Source: Clostridium estertheticum | Lineage (GTDB): Bacteria > Bacillota > Clostridia > Clostridiales > Clostridiaceae | Direction of reading: 5' to 3' | Length of the DNA: 64,000 nucleotides | Assembly (NCBI RefSeq): GCF_011065935.2 | Contig: NZ_JAAMNH020000001.1 | Span: 4,733,001 to 4,797,000 of the forward strand | Shown here: piece after piece, positions 53,046-62,911 of the stretch | Position numbering within the stretch: the stretch's first letter is position 1 | How the letters are laid out: every line of letters begins with the position of its first letter | Position numbers and translations under genes: made by a program | Notes under the pieces: model-generated | The model's input: the letters and a program-made list of their open reading frames with translations, nothing else | What the model was told of the DNA's origin: nothing | Database searches by the model: none

Positions 53046-54968
53046 TTATTTTTTAACATTTTTTACCTTACTGTTCATTATAGGTATTATAGTAGCTATT
53101 ACTAGACCTACTAATATTAAAAATGCCATTCCATTAGAAGCACCAAACCCACTTGGTCCACTTCCTTTTATAACTCCTGTTACTTGAAGTATTATACCTA
53201 CAAGTCCTAATATAGAACCACCGGCAACAAGTCCAGAAGATAAACTTATACCATTAGAAACTTTAACTTCTTTTTCTATTTCAGTTTTAGAAGTTTTTTC
53301 TATAAATGCACGAACTAATGCGCCTATTAAGATTATAGAAGTTGTAGCTATTGGTAAATAGAATCCTATAGCAACTGTCATTACAGGAAGTTTTAATAAA
53401 AATAAAACAACTCCCATAACAGCACCAACAATTATCATAACCCAAGGTAATTTACCTGACATTATACCATCAGTTAATGTTGCCATTAAGTTAGCTTGAG
53501 GTAGTGCAAACGGAACATTATCACCAGTCATTGCAAGTTTGCTTGAAAGTAATAATATAGTACCAATAACTACTATAACACCAACTATACCCGATATAGC
53601 AAAGTATTTTTGCATTTCATTTTTGTCTCCACCTACTATGAAAGTAACCTTTTGTGATTGAGCGTAACCTCCACCTACAGATATAGCAGTAACCATAAAT
53701 GTACCAAATAAAAGTAAAGATTTGTTGTTTGCAGGATTTTTCCATCCCATTGCAACAAATAACAATGTTACAACAACTATAGAAGCTATAGTCATACCGG
53801 ATACAGGAAGGTTTGAAGTTCCTATAGTACCAGTTAAACGACCAGAAACTATAACAAATAGTAGTGATAAGAATAATGATAGAATAGAAGCTGTGATTGC
53901 CATTAATATATTACCACCAGATACCACGAAGCCTCCTATAAAAGCTACTACTATACCACCAAGTAATATCATGTTTCCAACAGATGAACTGCCAGCACCA
54001 TTTGAAGCCTTAGCATTCATAGTTTCTTTTATAGAAGATATTATAGTAGGTATTAGCTTTATAGCACCTATTAAACCACCAGAAAGCATCATACCAGCAC
54101 CAATATATTTTACATAACTACCAGCTATATTTTTAACTTGCATAGCGTTTATAGCAACACTCGGATTATTCCATACAGTTACACCATCTCTTCCAAGATT
54201 TGAGAAGTAACCTATTAAAGGCATAATACCGAAGTTAGATAATATAGAACCAGCAAACATAGCTACTGAAACCTCTATACCAACTATAAATCCTATACCT
54301 AATAATAGAGGGCTAACTTCAACTTCAAGTTTCCACTTGTAGAAAGATTCGTTTACATAGCTTATAACGTTGTTAGCTACATTCAAAAATGAACTAGTTA
54401 TAACAGTTATAATACCACCAATTCCGAACCCAATTCCCATGTACTTCATTGAATCTCCAGCACCTTCTGAAGCAACAAGTGTTTCAGATATAGCCATTGA
54501 CTCAGGGTACATTAATTTACCGTGTTCTTCAATCATTAAGTAATTGTGAACAAGAGCAGCTACTCCTATACCGAATAAAACTCCAGCTACACCAACAACA
54601 AAACCTTCTAAGAAAGTAACTTTAGAACCTATTAAAAGAATTGCTGGTAAAACGAATATTATACCACTAGCAACAGATTCTCCACCACTTGACATACCTT
54701 GAACTAAGTTTTTGGCAAGTATACCTTTATGCTTAGCAAATGCAGCTATAAATGCTGAACCTATTATAGAACCAGGTATACCAGCAGCAACTGTAAGCCC
54801 TGATTTCATACCTGAATAGGCAGTTGATGCTGCGAATAAAGCAGCTAAAAAAATACCAATTATTAATACGGCAACGTTTCCTCCAGATTTAGAACCACTG
54901 GAAACGTAAGGAACGTAGTCTTTACCATCTACTCCACCATATGCATCTTTTGACAATTTATTATCCAT
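53046..54968 (-). CDS. OPT-family oligopeptide transporter
   Basis: A 640-residue membrane protein with about 15-16 helices. It starts with the OPT N-terminal signature YGGVDGKDYVPYV and a glycine-rich first helix, and contains MYPESMAISETLVASEGAGD, a conserved substrate-region motif of the prokaryotic OPT group. It imports oligopeptides (or peptide-like metal chelates) with protons. GGGGG-type sequence precedes the ATG. It lies just upstream of pepV on the same strand, consistent with uptake and hydrolysis of peptides. Confidence 0.92.
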   Translation of the reverse strand: MDNKLSKDAYGGVDGKDYVPYVSSGSKSGGNVAVLIIGIFLAALFAASTAYSGMKSGLTVAAGIPGSIIGSAFIAAFAKHKGILAKNLVQGMSSGGESVASGIIFVLPAILLIGSKVTFLEGFVVGVAGVLFGIGVAALVHNYLMIEEHGKLMYPESMAISETLVASEGAGDSMKYMGIGFGIGGIITVITSSFLNVANNVISYVNESFYKWKLEVEVSPLLLGIGFIVGIEVSVAMFAGSILSNFGIMPLIGYFSNLGRDGVTVWNNPSVAINAMQVKNIAGSYVKYIGAGMMLSGGLIGAIKLIPTIISSIKETMNAKASNGAGSSSVGNMILLGGIVVAFIGGFVVSGGNILMAITASILSLFLSLLFVIVSGRLTGTIGTSNLPVSGMTIASIVVVTLLFVAMGWKNPANNKSLLLFGTFMVTAISVGGGYAQSQKVTFIVGGDKNEMQKYFAISGIVGVIVVIGTILLLSSKLAMTGDNVPFALPQANLMATLTDGIMSGKLPWVMIIVGAVMGVVLFLLKLPVMTVAIGFYLPIATTSIILIGALVRAFIEKTSKTEIEKEVKVSNGISLSSGLVAGGSILGLVGIILQVTGVIKGSGPSGFGASNGMAFLILVGLVIATIIPIMNSKVKNVKK

Positions 54969-55002
54969 TAGAAGTACCCCCTTTTATATTTATTGAACAT
55001 AA

Positions 55003-55140
55003 TCATAACATAGTCATACCTAGAATTATTGATATTGCCATTATTTCTGGCATTGCTTGACTAGCTGGTACAAATGGTAAATAATCTTCACCTTTATTAC
55101 CACCGTAAGCTGTATGAGAGAGTTTTTTAGCTTTCTCCTT
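55003..55140 (-). pseudogene. N-terminal stub of a second OPT transporter
   Basis: Forty-five codons in one frame read KLSHTAYGGNKGEDYLPFV, then PASQAMPEIMAISIILGM before a stop. This is the conserved N-terminus of OPT transporters and parallels the start of the intact gene 34 bp downstream (AYGGVDGKDYVPYV). There is a GGAGG site but no ATG, GTG or TTG at the right place. It is a relic of a tandem copy whose remainder has been deleted. Confidence 0.8.
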
Positions 55141-55575
55141 GATATATCCTCCTTTAATTGTAAATGTTAATCATTTGTTAATATAATTTATAATAGCATA
55201 TGTTTTAAAAATAACTAAACATGAAATTCCGTTGTTTTTGACGAAATTCTCATATTAAATTAATTTTTTACTTATATATCTACAAAATACTCCATTTTAC
55301 ATCATTTTACACTATATTTTTATTCTTTTACTATGTATTTTGAAACTATACAGATTTTCTTTTTAATTTTCTTAAAATTCTGTTAATTTAGATGTATTTT
55401 GTTTAATAACGCTCAAAAAAATACCTACAAATCTTTCCCAATTTTTAAGATAGTTTCTTAGCAAATGTAAAGCTTTACTAGGATATTTATGCCTTAAATT
55501 TCCTTTAATTGTGATTATACTACAACCATTTAACAGTGCATATTTTAACTTCAAAAAACCTTTTCAAAAAAAATG
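55141..55575. other. AT-rich stretch with a doubtful minus-strand frame
   Basis: This 435-bp stretch is very AT-rich. A 60-codon minus-strand frame (55372..55554) ending YLKNWERFVGIFLSVIKQN lacks a ribosome site. Its composition (KNWERF, KYPSKALHLLRN) is compatible with the end of a decayed transposase-like gene, but I cannot name it. Nothing else is visible. Confidence 0.35.
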
Positions 55576-55619
55576 AAAATAGCAGATGTATAAACTTGCA
55601 TTCATACTCTGCTATTTTA
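55576..55619 (-). terminator. Intrinsic terminator of signal peptidase gene
   Basis: AAAATAGCAGA pairs with TCTGCTATTTT around an inner ATGTATAAAC..GCATTCATA stem. It directly follows the lepB stop codon on the minus strand. Confidence 0.8.
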
Positions 55620-56138
55620 TTATTTTAATTTTCCAAATCTGCTAAAAGGACTAATTATAATTCTTGCTTTGCCCATTATATCTTTCTTAGGTATAAAAGG
55701 CTGTGCCCAATACCTGGCATCTAATGAGTTTATTCTATTATCTCCCATAAAAAAGTAACTGTCCTCTGGAACTTTAAATTTTACTCCTGCTTTGCCACCG
55801 GGATTTTTAACATAGCTCTCGTTTACCTTTTCCTTGTTTATGTAAAGTGATCCATCCTCTTTAATTTCCACTTCATCATTTGGTAATCCAATAAGTCTCT
55901 TTATTAAATCTTCATTTAATTCATCAGAATGGAATACTATTATATCGCCACGTTTAAGATTGTTCTTATTATGGACTCTTGTTACTAAAATCTTATCATC
56001 TAGGTTTATAGTTGGGAGCATTGACCCAGTTGGAACCGACACATTAAAGAAAATAACCTTATTTATGATAAATGCTATTATAATTGCTGCGAGTATTGGC
56101 AATATCCAATCTTTAAATACTTTTTTTAGAATATTCAT
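55620..56138 (-). CDS. lepB: Signal peptidase I
   Basis: This 172-residue membrane-bound serine protease removes signal peptides from exported proteins. One N-terminal helix (about residues 11-30) is followed by the catalytic serine S39 in PTGSMLPT and the general-base lysine K80 in DLIKRLIGLP. FMGDNRINSLDARYW, the SPase box E region, closes the fold. The length fits the short Gram-positive SipS type. AGGAGA precedes the ATG. Monocistronic. Confidence 0.95.
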   Translation of the reverse strand: MNILKKVFKDWILPILAAIIIAFIINKVIFFNVSVPTGSMLPTINLDDKILVTRVHNKNNLKRGDIIVFHSDELNEDLIKRLIGLPNDEVEIKEDGSLYINKEKVNESYVKNPGGKAGVKFKVPEDSYFFMGDNRINSLDARYWAQPFIPKKDIMGKARIIISPFSRFGKLK

Positions 56139-56263
56139 GATTTTCTCCTCTCAATTCAAATACATTAATATTTTATCACAATATTTACAATATAGCAGTA
56201 TTTAAAATTTAGTATATGTAAACAATTCTTAAACTTTTAGTGCTTTCACGCTATAAAATAAAT

Positions 56264-56298
56264 AAAGCCCCTGTCATTTTAACGTGCCAGGAGCATTA
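56264..56298 (-). terminator. Intrinsic terminator of AGCS gene
   Basis: GCTCCTG pairs with CAGGGGC around an imperfect inner part, followed by TTTATTTATTTTAT on the minus strand. Confidence 0.65.
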
Positions 56299-56312
56299 TT
56301 TATAAAATTCTA

Positions 56313-57701
56313 TTACATTGGTAAAGATTTTCCTTTTTCATCAACTTGTCTTATTGGATCAGTATCTATTGCTTCAAGGTTATCATCCCATAAATATTTC
56401 TTAGTTTCACTAACAATTACAGGGCTGAGTAATATTAAAGCAACTAAATTTGGAAGTGCCATTAATCCATTAAATAAATCTGCTAAATCCCAAACTAGAG
56501 TAAGTGAGAATACTGAGCCAATGAAGACAAATAGAACCCAAAGTACTCTATAAGGAACAATTGCTTTTTTACCAAGTAAGTATTCGATTGCTTTTTCTCC
56601 ATAGTATGACCAACCAAGTATAGTTGAAAATACAAATGTAATAAGTCCTATTGTTAAAATTATAGGTCCTATAACAGGTATTGCTGCGAATGCTTCTTTA
56701 GTAAGTGCAGCGCCCTTTAATCCTTGTTTCCAAAAACCTGAATTTACAAGAACTAAGCCCGTCATTGCACATACAACAACTGTATCCCAAAAAGTTCCTG
56801 TTGCTGATACTAGAGCTTGCTTTACAGGGTTTCTTGTTTGTGCTGCTGCTGCAACTATTGGTGCACTACCAAGACCTGATTCATTTGAGAAAAGTCCTCT
56901 TGAAACACCATATCTCATTGCCATCATAACACCTGCTCCAGCGAATCCGCCAGCTGCAGCTTGAGGTGAGAAAGCATCTCTAAATATTAATGCTATTGTA
57001 CTTCCAATAGTTTTGTAACCGATTGCAAGAAGTATAATACAACCAAGTACATAGAATATAGCCATGAATGGAACTAAAATATCGCAAACCTTAGCTATTT
57101 TCTTTATTCCACCCAATATAACAATTGCTACTAATATGGCCATTAGAATTCCTGTAGCCCAAGTTGGAACTTTAAAAGTTTCATATACCATGGCAGATAC
57201 TGAGTTAGCTTGTACCATACAGCCAATACCAAAAGCCGCAACACTTGTAAATAATGCAAATAATACTCCTGCCCATTTTGCATTAAGCGCATGTTCTAGA
57301 ACATACATAGGTCCTCCTGCCATTGTACCATCTTTAGTTTTAACACGGTACTTAACAGATAATAAAGCCTCAGAATACTTTGTAGCTATTCCAAAAACAC
57401 CTGTTAACCAACACCAAAGAACTGCGCCTGGTCCACCAAGGCCAACTGCAGTTGCAACACCAACTATGTTTCCAGTTCCTATAGTAGCTGCAAGCGCTGT
57501 GGTTAGTGCACTAAATTGGCTTACATCCCCTACACCAAAATCATCTTTAGTTACAGAAAGCTTTATAGCCTTAAATATGTAACGCTGAATAAATTTAAGC
57601 CTAAAAGTTAAAAATAAATGAGTACCAAACAATATAACAATAAGTGGTATGCCCCATATCCATCCATCAATTTGGGCAATTAGTTGGCCGAATGATTCCA
57701 T
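56313..57701 (-). CDS. Alanine/glycine:cation symporter (AGCS family)
   Basis: This 462-residue transporter has about ten to eleven helices and the family motifs GVATAVGLGGPGAVLWCW near the N-terminus, KTKDGTMAGGPMYVLE, and the conserved FSNESGLGSAP with its Asn/Glu. It couples sodium or proton influx to alanine or glycine uptake. The start is set at 57701 (MESFGQL) after GGGGGA; the open frame extends ten codons further without a ribosome site. No glycine riboswitch is visible upstream. Confidence 0.93.
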   Translation of the reverse strand: MESFGQLIAQIDGWIWGIPLIVILFGTHLFLTFRLKFIQRYIFKAIKLSVTKDDFGVGDVSQFSALTTALAATIGTGNIVGVATAVGLGGPGAVLWCWLTGVFGIATKYSEALLSVKYRVKTKDGTMAGGPMYVLEHALNAKWAGVLFALFTSVAAFGIGCMVQANSVSAMVYETFKVPTWATGILMAILVAIVILGGIKKIAKVCDILVPFMAIFYVLGCIILLAIGYKTIGSTIALIFRDAFSPQAAAGGFAGAGVMMAMRYGVSRGLFSNESGLGSAPIVAAAAQTRNPVKQALVSATGTFWDTVVVCAMTGLVLVNSGFWKQGLKGAALTKEAFAAIPVIGPIILTIGLITFVFSTILGWSYYGEKAIEYLLGKKAIVPYRVLWVLFVFIGSVFSLTLVWDLADLFNGLMALPNLVALILLSPVIVSETKKYLWDDNLEAIDTDPIRQVDEKGKSLPM

Positions 57702-57818
57702 AAAAAATTCCCCCTTTTTTAGTTTTATCACACTTATTATATATTATTTAGAACTTTTTATAAATCAGAATTTTCCGACAAATTCTTTTATAAACCTCTT
57801 CATAAAGTTTAAAACTTT

Positions 57819-58979
57819 TCAATAAAATTTAAATTTTTTCATAAACCTACAATCAATAAATCCCTTTAATTTATAGCTCATTCCCCCTGATATAGCCATT
57901 CCCTGGTACTGCATAATCGCTTGTTTCTCCCCTGCGGATATAATCGCCAAATAGTTTTTCTGAGGTATATATCTCTGTAATCCTTCATTTCTTATGAATC
58001 TAAGTAGATTTCCATACAAGTATGGGGCTTCCCTTATAGCATAAACACCAACCTTCTTTACATATGCGAACTCAGAAAAGGAGATACAGTCTCCTGCTCC
58101 GAAAATAAAATCATAATCAACGGACTGAAGATATGAATTCACTATCATATAACCATCCTTATCAACGCTAAACCCTGATGATTTATACAGTGGATTTGCC
58201 TTTGGGCCAGCAGCCCATATTAAAAAATCATAGTTTATTTGTTTCCCAGACTCCATGAAGATATCCTTTTCTAAAATACTCGATATTTTATGATTAGATA
58301 ATACTTTAATTTTATCTCTATTAAGCTTTCTCATGGTTTTTTCTCTGACGTTCTCATGGTAACCCTTTAATATTAAATTCCCACTGTGTGCTAAAGTGAT
58401 TTCTATGTTTTTCTTCATTATGTCAGATAAGGCTTTTAAGGCAAAAGCCATTTCAATTCCTGCAGCTCCAGCACCTGCTATCACCACCTGACTTTCATAA
58501 GCCGTCAGCCCTATGAAGTTTTTCCTTAGTGCAATTAGGTTTCCTAATGGCTTGATACACCACGCAAATTCCACAACTCCCTGAACATTTCCCCCTGCCA
58601 TATCTGAACCTGTATCCAATGAAAGAATATCAAAAGGCACTATTTCATCACTTTCCAGAGTAACGCATCGATTTTGCGCATCAATTCCAGTTACCCTACC
58701 TTTAATAAACTCCACCCCACTGTGCCTACACATTTTCCTTAAATCAAAGGAAATTTCTTCTAAGCCATAGATTCCTTCCACATATCCAGCGGCCATTCCT
58801 GAATAATACTGATAGTTAGAATCAGACACAAGAAAAAGGTCAACACCAGGAATAGGTTTTAAAGCAAACTGTTTTATAAGGAATATATGAGCATGACCAC
58901 CACCCACCAGCAATAATTTTTTAGGTTTTTCCATAATAATTTTTTTTATAATTTTAAACATTTCTCTAATCTTTATCAT
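57819..58979 (-). CDS. FAD-dependent NDH-2-like oxidoreductase
   Basis: This 386-residue flavoprotein has the FAD-binding LLVGGGHAHIFL (about 22-33), the NAD(P)-site VVIAGAGAAGIEMA (about 165-178), and FIFGAGDC near residue 290, the motif that contacts FAD. It resembles type II NADH dehydrogenases and the oxidoreductase part of selenophosphate synthase fusions, both of which begin with GGGHAH. No membrane anchor is obvious. It starts eight bases after the upstream disulfide-reductase-like gene, so the two form an operon. The ATG at 58979 almost abuts AAAGG; ATG at 58961 is an alternative. Confidence 0.78.
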   Translation of the reverse strand: MIKIREMFKIIKKIIMEKPKKLLLVGGGHAHIFLIKQFALKPIPGVDLFLVSDSNYQYYSGMAAGYVEGIYGLEEISFDLRKMCRHSGVEFIKGRVTGIDAQNRCVTLESDEIVPFDILSLDTGSDMAGGNVQGVVEFAWCIKPLGNLIALRKNFIGLTAYESQVVIAGAGAAGIEMAFALKALSDIMKKNIEITLAHSGNLILKGYHENVREKTMRKLNRDKIKVLSNHKISSILEKDIFMESGKQINYDFLIWAAGPKANPLYKSSGFSVDKDGYMIVNSYLQSVDYDFIFGAGDCISFSEFAYVKKVGVYAIREAPYLYGNLLRFIRNEGLQRYIPQKNYLAIISAGEKQAIMQYQGMAISGGMSYKLKGFIDCRFMKKFKFY

Positions 58980-58986
58980 CCTTTCT

Positions 58987-60405
58987 TTATCTTAAAAAAA
59001 TTAATTTTACAAGTTTATTCTGCCATGCCTTGAAGGATTTTTTCAAAATCTTTAGAGAAGCAAAACTAAAAATTTCAGCTTCTGTTGGATAAGAAAATAT
59101 CATACTAAGGTAAGCAGTTGCTTTAAGTTTCTTCTTAATTGCAAGGGTAGCCAAAGGAATAGTTTCCCCTGCTTTTTCTCCTACCAAGGTAGCTCCAATT
59201 ATTTTTCCTTTTTCGCCCAATATAAGCTTTAAAAACCCAATTCTATCATTTTCTGTTTTAGCTCTATCAATCTCATCAAGAGGAACTATGATAGCTTCTT
59301 TAAATACTCCTATTTTTTTTGCCATAGGCTCTGTATATCCAACATGTGCTACCTCTGGTTTAGTATAGGTTGTCCAGGGTACTACTGAATAATCCACCTT
59401 TGAACCAAGGTGAAAAATAATATTTCTAACCACAATTCCTGCTTGGTATCCTGCCATATGTGTAAATTGATAAGGACCTGCAGCATCTCCACATGCGTAT
59501 ATGTTTTTTATACTTGTCTGAAGCTTTTTGTTAACTACTACAAAGCCTCTTTCGTTTAATTCTACCTTAGCTTTTTGAAGCCCCAATCCCTGGGTAACTG
59601 GTTTTCTTCCCAAGGACACTAATAGATTATCTCCAGTTATTTCCTCGATTTTACCACCCTTCTCAATTACCACAGTTATATTTTCATTATTTTTTTTAAT
59701 CTCTACAATTTTTGCGTTTAACTTTAAAATAACTCCATCATCGATGAACACCTTTTCCATTATTGGTCCCACCTCTGCATCATCTTTTCCGAATAAACTA
59801 TCACTCATGTCAATGACAGTTACTTTTGACCCTAAATGTCTAAATCCTTGCCCCAGCTCGAGTCCTATTGGTCCTCCCCCTAAAATAATAAGATGCTTTG
59901 GTAATTTTTTTAAATCAAATATGTTTCTATTTGTTAAATATGAAATATCTTCTAGGCCTTTAATTTTAGGAATAACTGGTTCAGATCCTGTTGCAATTAC
60001 AATTGATTTTGAAGTAATTATTCTTTCTCCAATTTTGACTGTATGCCCATCTAGCACTTCTCCCCGCCCTATGATTACCTCCACTCCTAAACTTTCAAAT
60101 CTTTCCCTTGAATCATGCGGTTCTATTTCTTCTATGACAGATTTTACTCTTTTCATTATATCTTCTAAATTCACTTCATTTATAATAGAGTCTAACCCAT
60201 ACTTCTGAGATTCCCTTATATCCTTTGCTAAATGAGCACACTTCAAAAATGCCTTACTTGGTACGCAACCTGCATTCAGACAATCCCCACCCATTTTTTC
60301 TCCTTCAATAAGAGCAACCCTTGCACCAAGAGTTGCCGCCCCTGAAGCCACCACTAGACCTGCACTTCCTGCTCCAATAATTATTATATGGTAATCATAC
60401 TTCAT
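58987..60405 (-). CDS. Dihydrolipoamide dehydrogenase/mercuric reductase-like flavoprotein, altered C-terminus
   Basis: 472 residues. The FAD site IIIGAGSAG and the redox disulfide C42-C47 in GGDCLNAGCVPSK are intact, as is the NAD site LGGGPIGLELGQ and the ACGDAAG motif. In classical dihydrolipoamide dehydrogenases the C-terminus carries a His-Glu pair in HAHPTxxE; here that place reads FSYPTEAE, so the histidine is missing, and the tail is basic (KKSFKAWQNKLVK). That pattern is known in mercuric-reductase-like and other non-lipoamide enzymes. The substrate is unknown. It is first of a two-gene operon with the NDH-2-like gene. Confidence 0.82.
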   Translation of the reverse strand: MKYDYHIIIIGAGSAGLVVASGAATLGARVALIEGEKMGGDCLNAGCVPSKAFLKCAHLAKDIRESQKYGLDSIINEVNLEDIMKRVKSVIEEIEPHDSRERFESLGVEVIIGRGEVLDGHTVKIGERIITSKSIVIATGSEPVIPKIKGLEDISYLTNRNIFDLKKLPKHLIILGGGPIGLELGQGFRHLGSKVTVIDMSDSLFGKDDAEVGPIMEKVFIDDGVILKLNAKIVEIKKNNENITVVIEKGGKIEEITGDNLLVSLGRKPVTQGLGLQKAKVELNERGFVVVNKKLQTSIKNIYACGDAAGPYQFTHMAGYQAGIVVRNIIFHLGSKVDYSVVPWTTYTKPEVAHVGYTEPMAKKIGVFKEAIIVPLDEIDRAKTENDRIGFLKLILGEKGKIIGATLVGEKAGETIPLATLAIKKKLKATAYLSMIFSYPTEAEIFSFASLKILKKSFKAWQNKLVKLIFLR

Positions 60406-60548
60406 AATTTTTAACTCCCTTTTTTTCTATAAATTCACACAAATTTATTTATATTTTTCACTGATTTGTTATATTAATAGAGATTATATCATAAAACAAA
60501 ATATTTTACGGGAAATTGTTTACATAACTTCCTTATTATTTTTTCGAT

Positions 60549-60592
60549 AAAAAAAGGGCGAATCATAGTTTACTATGAATTCTCCCTTTCTC
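60549..60592 (-). terminator. Intrinsic terminator of rlmD
   Basis: AAAGGG and ATAGT arms pair with ACTAT and CCCTTT arms across a two-base loop with a small bulge; the minus strand continues with TTTTTTATCG. It lies about 120 bp beyond the rlmD stop codon. Confidence 0.8.
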
Positions 60593-60710
60593 TTCACTTT
60601 CTACATCTAATTTTGAGCAAATAGAAAAACTACCCCAAATTTAGTGATAAATAATATTTTTTCACATTTTTATGGTATTTATCTAATTCATCTAGGACCT
60701 TACTTTCAGT

Positions 60711-62105
60711 CTATTTCTTCCGTATTAACGCAACACATTCCACATGAGCCGTCTGAGGAAACATGTCTACAGGCTGAATCTCTATAGTCTTATATCCAAG
60801 TTCATCTAAAATTCCTAAGTCGCGAGCTAGAGTACCTGGGTCACAAGAAACATAAACTACAGTAATAGGTCCCATACTAGCAATGGCTTCTAAAAGAATT
60901 TTATCACAACCCTTTCTTGGTGGGTCAACTACCACTACGTCAGCACGTATTCCCTGACTAATAAGTTTTGGAATAACTTTTTCTGCCTCACCTACTATAA
61001 ATTCTGTATTATTTACTTTGTTTTCAATAGCATTTATTTTAGCATTTTCAATGGCTTCTGGTACTATCTCTACGCCGTATACCACTTTCGCCTTCTGAGA
61101 TAGAAATAAGGATATGGTTCCCGTACCGCAATAAGCATCCAGCACCACTTCTCCACCACTTAAATTTGCATATTCTAGCACCTTACTATACAGTACTTCT
61201 GTTTGAATTGAATTAACTTGGAAAAATGACAGTGGAGAGACTTCAAATTTAAATTCTCCTATATAATCAGTTATAGTATCTTTTCCCCATAGTGTTATGC
61301 AGCTAGCTCCTAGTATTACATTTGTTTTTTCACTATTTATATTTTGTACTATACTGACAATCCCTTGAATCTTTTTAGTAATTAGTGCTATAAATTCTTC
61401 TTTATGTGGAAGGCTTTTACCATTAGTAACCACCACCACCATTACTTCTCCTGTTTTAAAGCCTTTTCTAATCATAATATGGCGAAGTGATCCTTGGTGA
61501 TTTTCCTCATTATAACTTTGGACATTATACTCTTTTATCCATTGTCTTGTAAGCTTTACCACAACATCTGCCACCTTATCTTGAATATGGCAGGTTTCCA
61601 TGTTTATTATGTCATGACTTCTTGCTGCATAAAAACCAATGTTTACTTGACCATTTTTATTTGACACAGGTAATTGAACCTTATTTCTATAATTATAGGG
61701 ACTCTCCATTCCTATTGTAGGATGTATTATCACATCTTCTAATTTCCCTATTCTGTTTATAACCTGTATTACTCTATTAGTTTTAAAATCTAATTGCCCC
61801 TTGTAATCTATATGTTGTAGATTACAACCTCCACAGTTCTTATATATACTGCAAACTGGCTCTATTCTATTACTTGATGTTTCTATTATCTCTAATAATT
61901 TACCAAAGGCAAAACTTTTAGAAATCTTAACAATTTTTACTTTTACCTTTTCACCTATAATTGCACCAGCTACAAACACGGTAAAGTTGTCTATCTTACC
62001 TACCCCTTCACCCTCGTATCCCATGTTATCTATAGTCATTATATAGTCCTCGTTTTTTTCAACTGGAACAACATAATTATCAATTCTATTCTTACTTTTC
62101 ATCAT
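60711..62105 (-). CDS. rlmD: 23S rRNA (uracil-5-)-methyltransferase RlmD
   Basis: 464 residues. An N-terminal TRAM RNA-binding domain (about 15-75) is followed by the [4Fe-4S] motif CSIYKNCGGC (about 85-94), the SAM-binding DAYCGTGTISLF (about 321-332), VVDPPRKGCD and the catalytic cysteine in YVSCDPGTLARD. It makes m5U in 23S rRNA (or the equivalent tRNA/rRNA targets of RumA paralogs). The length is normal. GGAGG precedes the ATG. Clostridia often carry several paralogs, so the exact target position is not certain. Confidence 0.92.
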   Translation of the reverse strand: MMKSKNRIDNYVVPVEKNEDYIMTIDNMGYEGEGVGKIDNFTVFVAGAIIGEKVKVKIVKISKSFAFGKLLEIIETSSNRIEPVCSIYKNCGGCNLQHIDYKGQLDFKTNRVIQVINRIGKLEDVIIHPTIGMESPYNYRNKVQLPVSNKNGQVNIGFYAARSHDIINMETCHIQDKVADVVVKLTRQWIKEYNVQSYNEENHQGSLRHIMIRKGFKTGEVMVVVVTNGKSLPHKEEFIALITKKIQGIVSIVQNINSEKTNVILGASCITLWGKDTITDYIGEFKFEVSPLSFFQVNSIQTEVLYSKVLEYANLSGGEVVLDAYCGTGTISLFLSQKAKVVYGVEIVPEAIENAKINAIENKVNNTEFIVGEAEKVIPKLISQGIRADVVVVDPPRKGCDKILLEAIASMGPITVVYVSCDPGTLARDLGILDELGYKTIEIQPVDMFPQTAHVECVALIRKK

Positions 62106-62179
62106 TTTTCCTCCTACCTTTACCTTACCCTTATATTTATCCTTAACTTTCCCTGTAACTATAACTATTTCCCCATACT

Positions 62180-62219
62180 AAAGGCATCCTGAAAAAATAT
62201 TTCTTTCAAGATGCCTTTT
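62180..62219 (-). terminator. Intrinsic terminator of DUF1540 gene
   Basis: AAAGGCATCTTGAAA pairs with TTTCAGGATGCCTTT on the minus strand across an A/T loop. It lies about 35 bp after the stop codon. Confidence 0.8.
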
Positions 62220-62255
62220 AGAAAAAAATGCACACTTCACAATTGAAAAATGACC

Positions 62256-62615
62256 TTATTCTTCGAAGGTCTCACATTCTGTTTTTTCATTACTTAAAGC
62301 ATCTTTCCCATATACTACAATATTATCTGCTAAGCATGTTTTATCTTCATTATGTTTACAATTTTTAGCTTCACATCTAATCCTTGGACTCATCTCTATT
62401 GATTCACTATTAAATGTTTGTTTTAATTCTCCTATCACATTCATATTGAGCACATTAATTAATGAATTCTTTAATCCCTTTTCAGCAAAATTCTCACACT
62501 GTGTTTCCTCGCTACTATGGGCATCAGAACCCGAAACATGGATAGTCCTCGCTGAGCATATTGATGATATATTATTAACACAATTGGTTGCAGTACAACT
62601 TAAAGCTCCGTTCAT
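62256..62615 (-). CDS. DUF1540 protein with two cysteine motifs
   Basis: A 119-residue protein that is a tandem duplication: CTATNCVNNISSICSA..ETQCENF (about residues 6-42) and CEAKNCKHNEDKTCLA..KTECETF (about 80-117). Each copy has four cysteines in the DUF1540 spacing C-x4-C-x7-C-x(19-20)-C, which suggests a small metal-binding fold. The start at 62615 follows GGGAGGG; the frame continues five codons upstream. DUF1540 proteins are common in spore formers and have no assigned role. Confidence 0.87.
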   Translation of the reverse strand: MNGALSCTATNCVNNISSICSARTIHVSGSDAHSSEETQCENFAEKGLKNSLINVLNMNVIGELKQTFNSESIEMSPRIRCEAKNCKHNEDKTCLADNIVVYGKDALSNEKTECETFEE

Positions 62616-62858
62616 GTTTATCCCTCCCACTATTTATTTTTAATTATAGTTTGTAGTTTTGTTTTTATTATACTATAGAAAAGAAAGATAAAGATAATTA
62701 AAATTATAATTTTTATGATTTTCTCAAATAAAATAAAAAAAAGCACCATATAGATGCTCAAATAGAAATCAGTTGCCCTGGTATTTATTCATAATTATGA
62801 CCATATTTGTTTTTATTATACATAATTTTACTCAATATGTAAAGTATTTTTCGAATTT

Positions 62859-62891
62859 AGAAAGATTGCCATGTATCTGACAATCTTTCTA
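62859..62891 (-). terminator. Intrinsic terminator of pyk
   Basis: AGAAAGATTG pairs with CAATCTTTCT across an 11-base loop, 20 bp after the pyk stop codon. The T tract is poor. Confidence 0.65.
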
Positions 62892-62911
62892 GCAACATTT
62901 TCAACTATTTT

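Noticed and set aside
55372..55554. 60-codon minus-strand frame
   Set aside because: No ribosome site and no recognisable family; at most a transposase relic, so it is mentioned only in the description of the intergenic stretch.
57064..57582. 172-codon plus-strand frame opposite the AGCS symporter
   Set aside because: The AGCS gene on the other strand has all family motifs; this frame has none.
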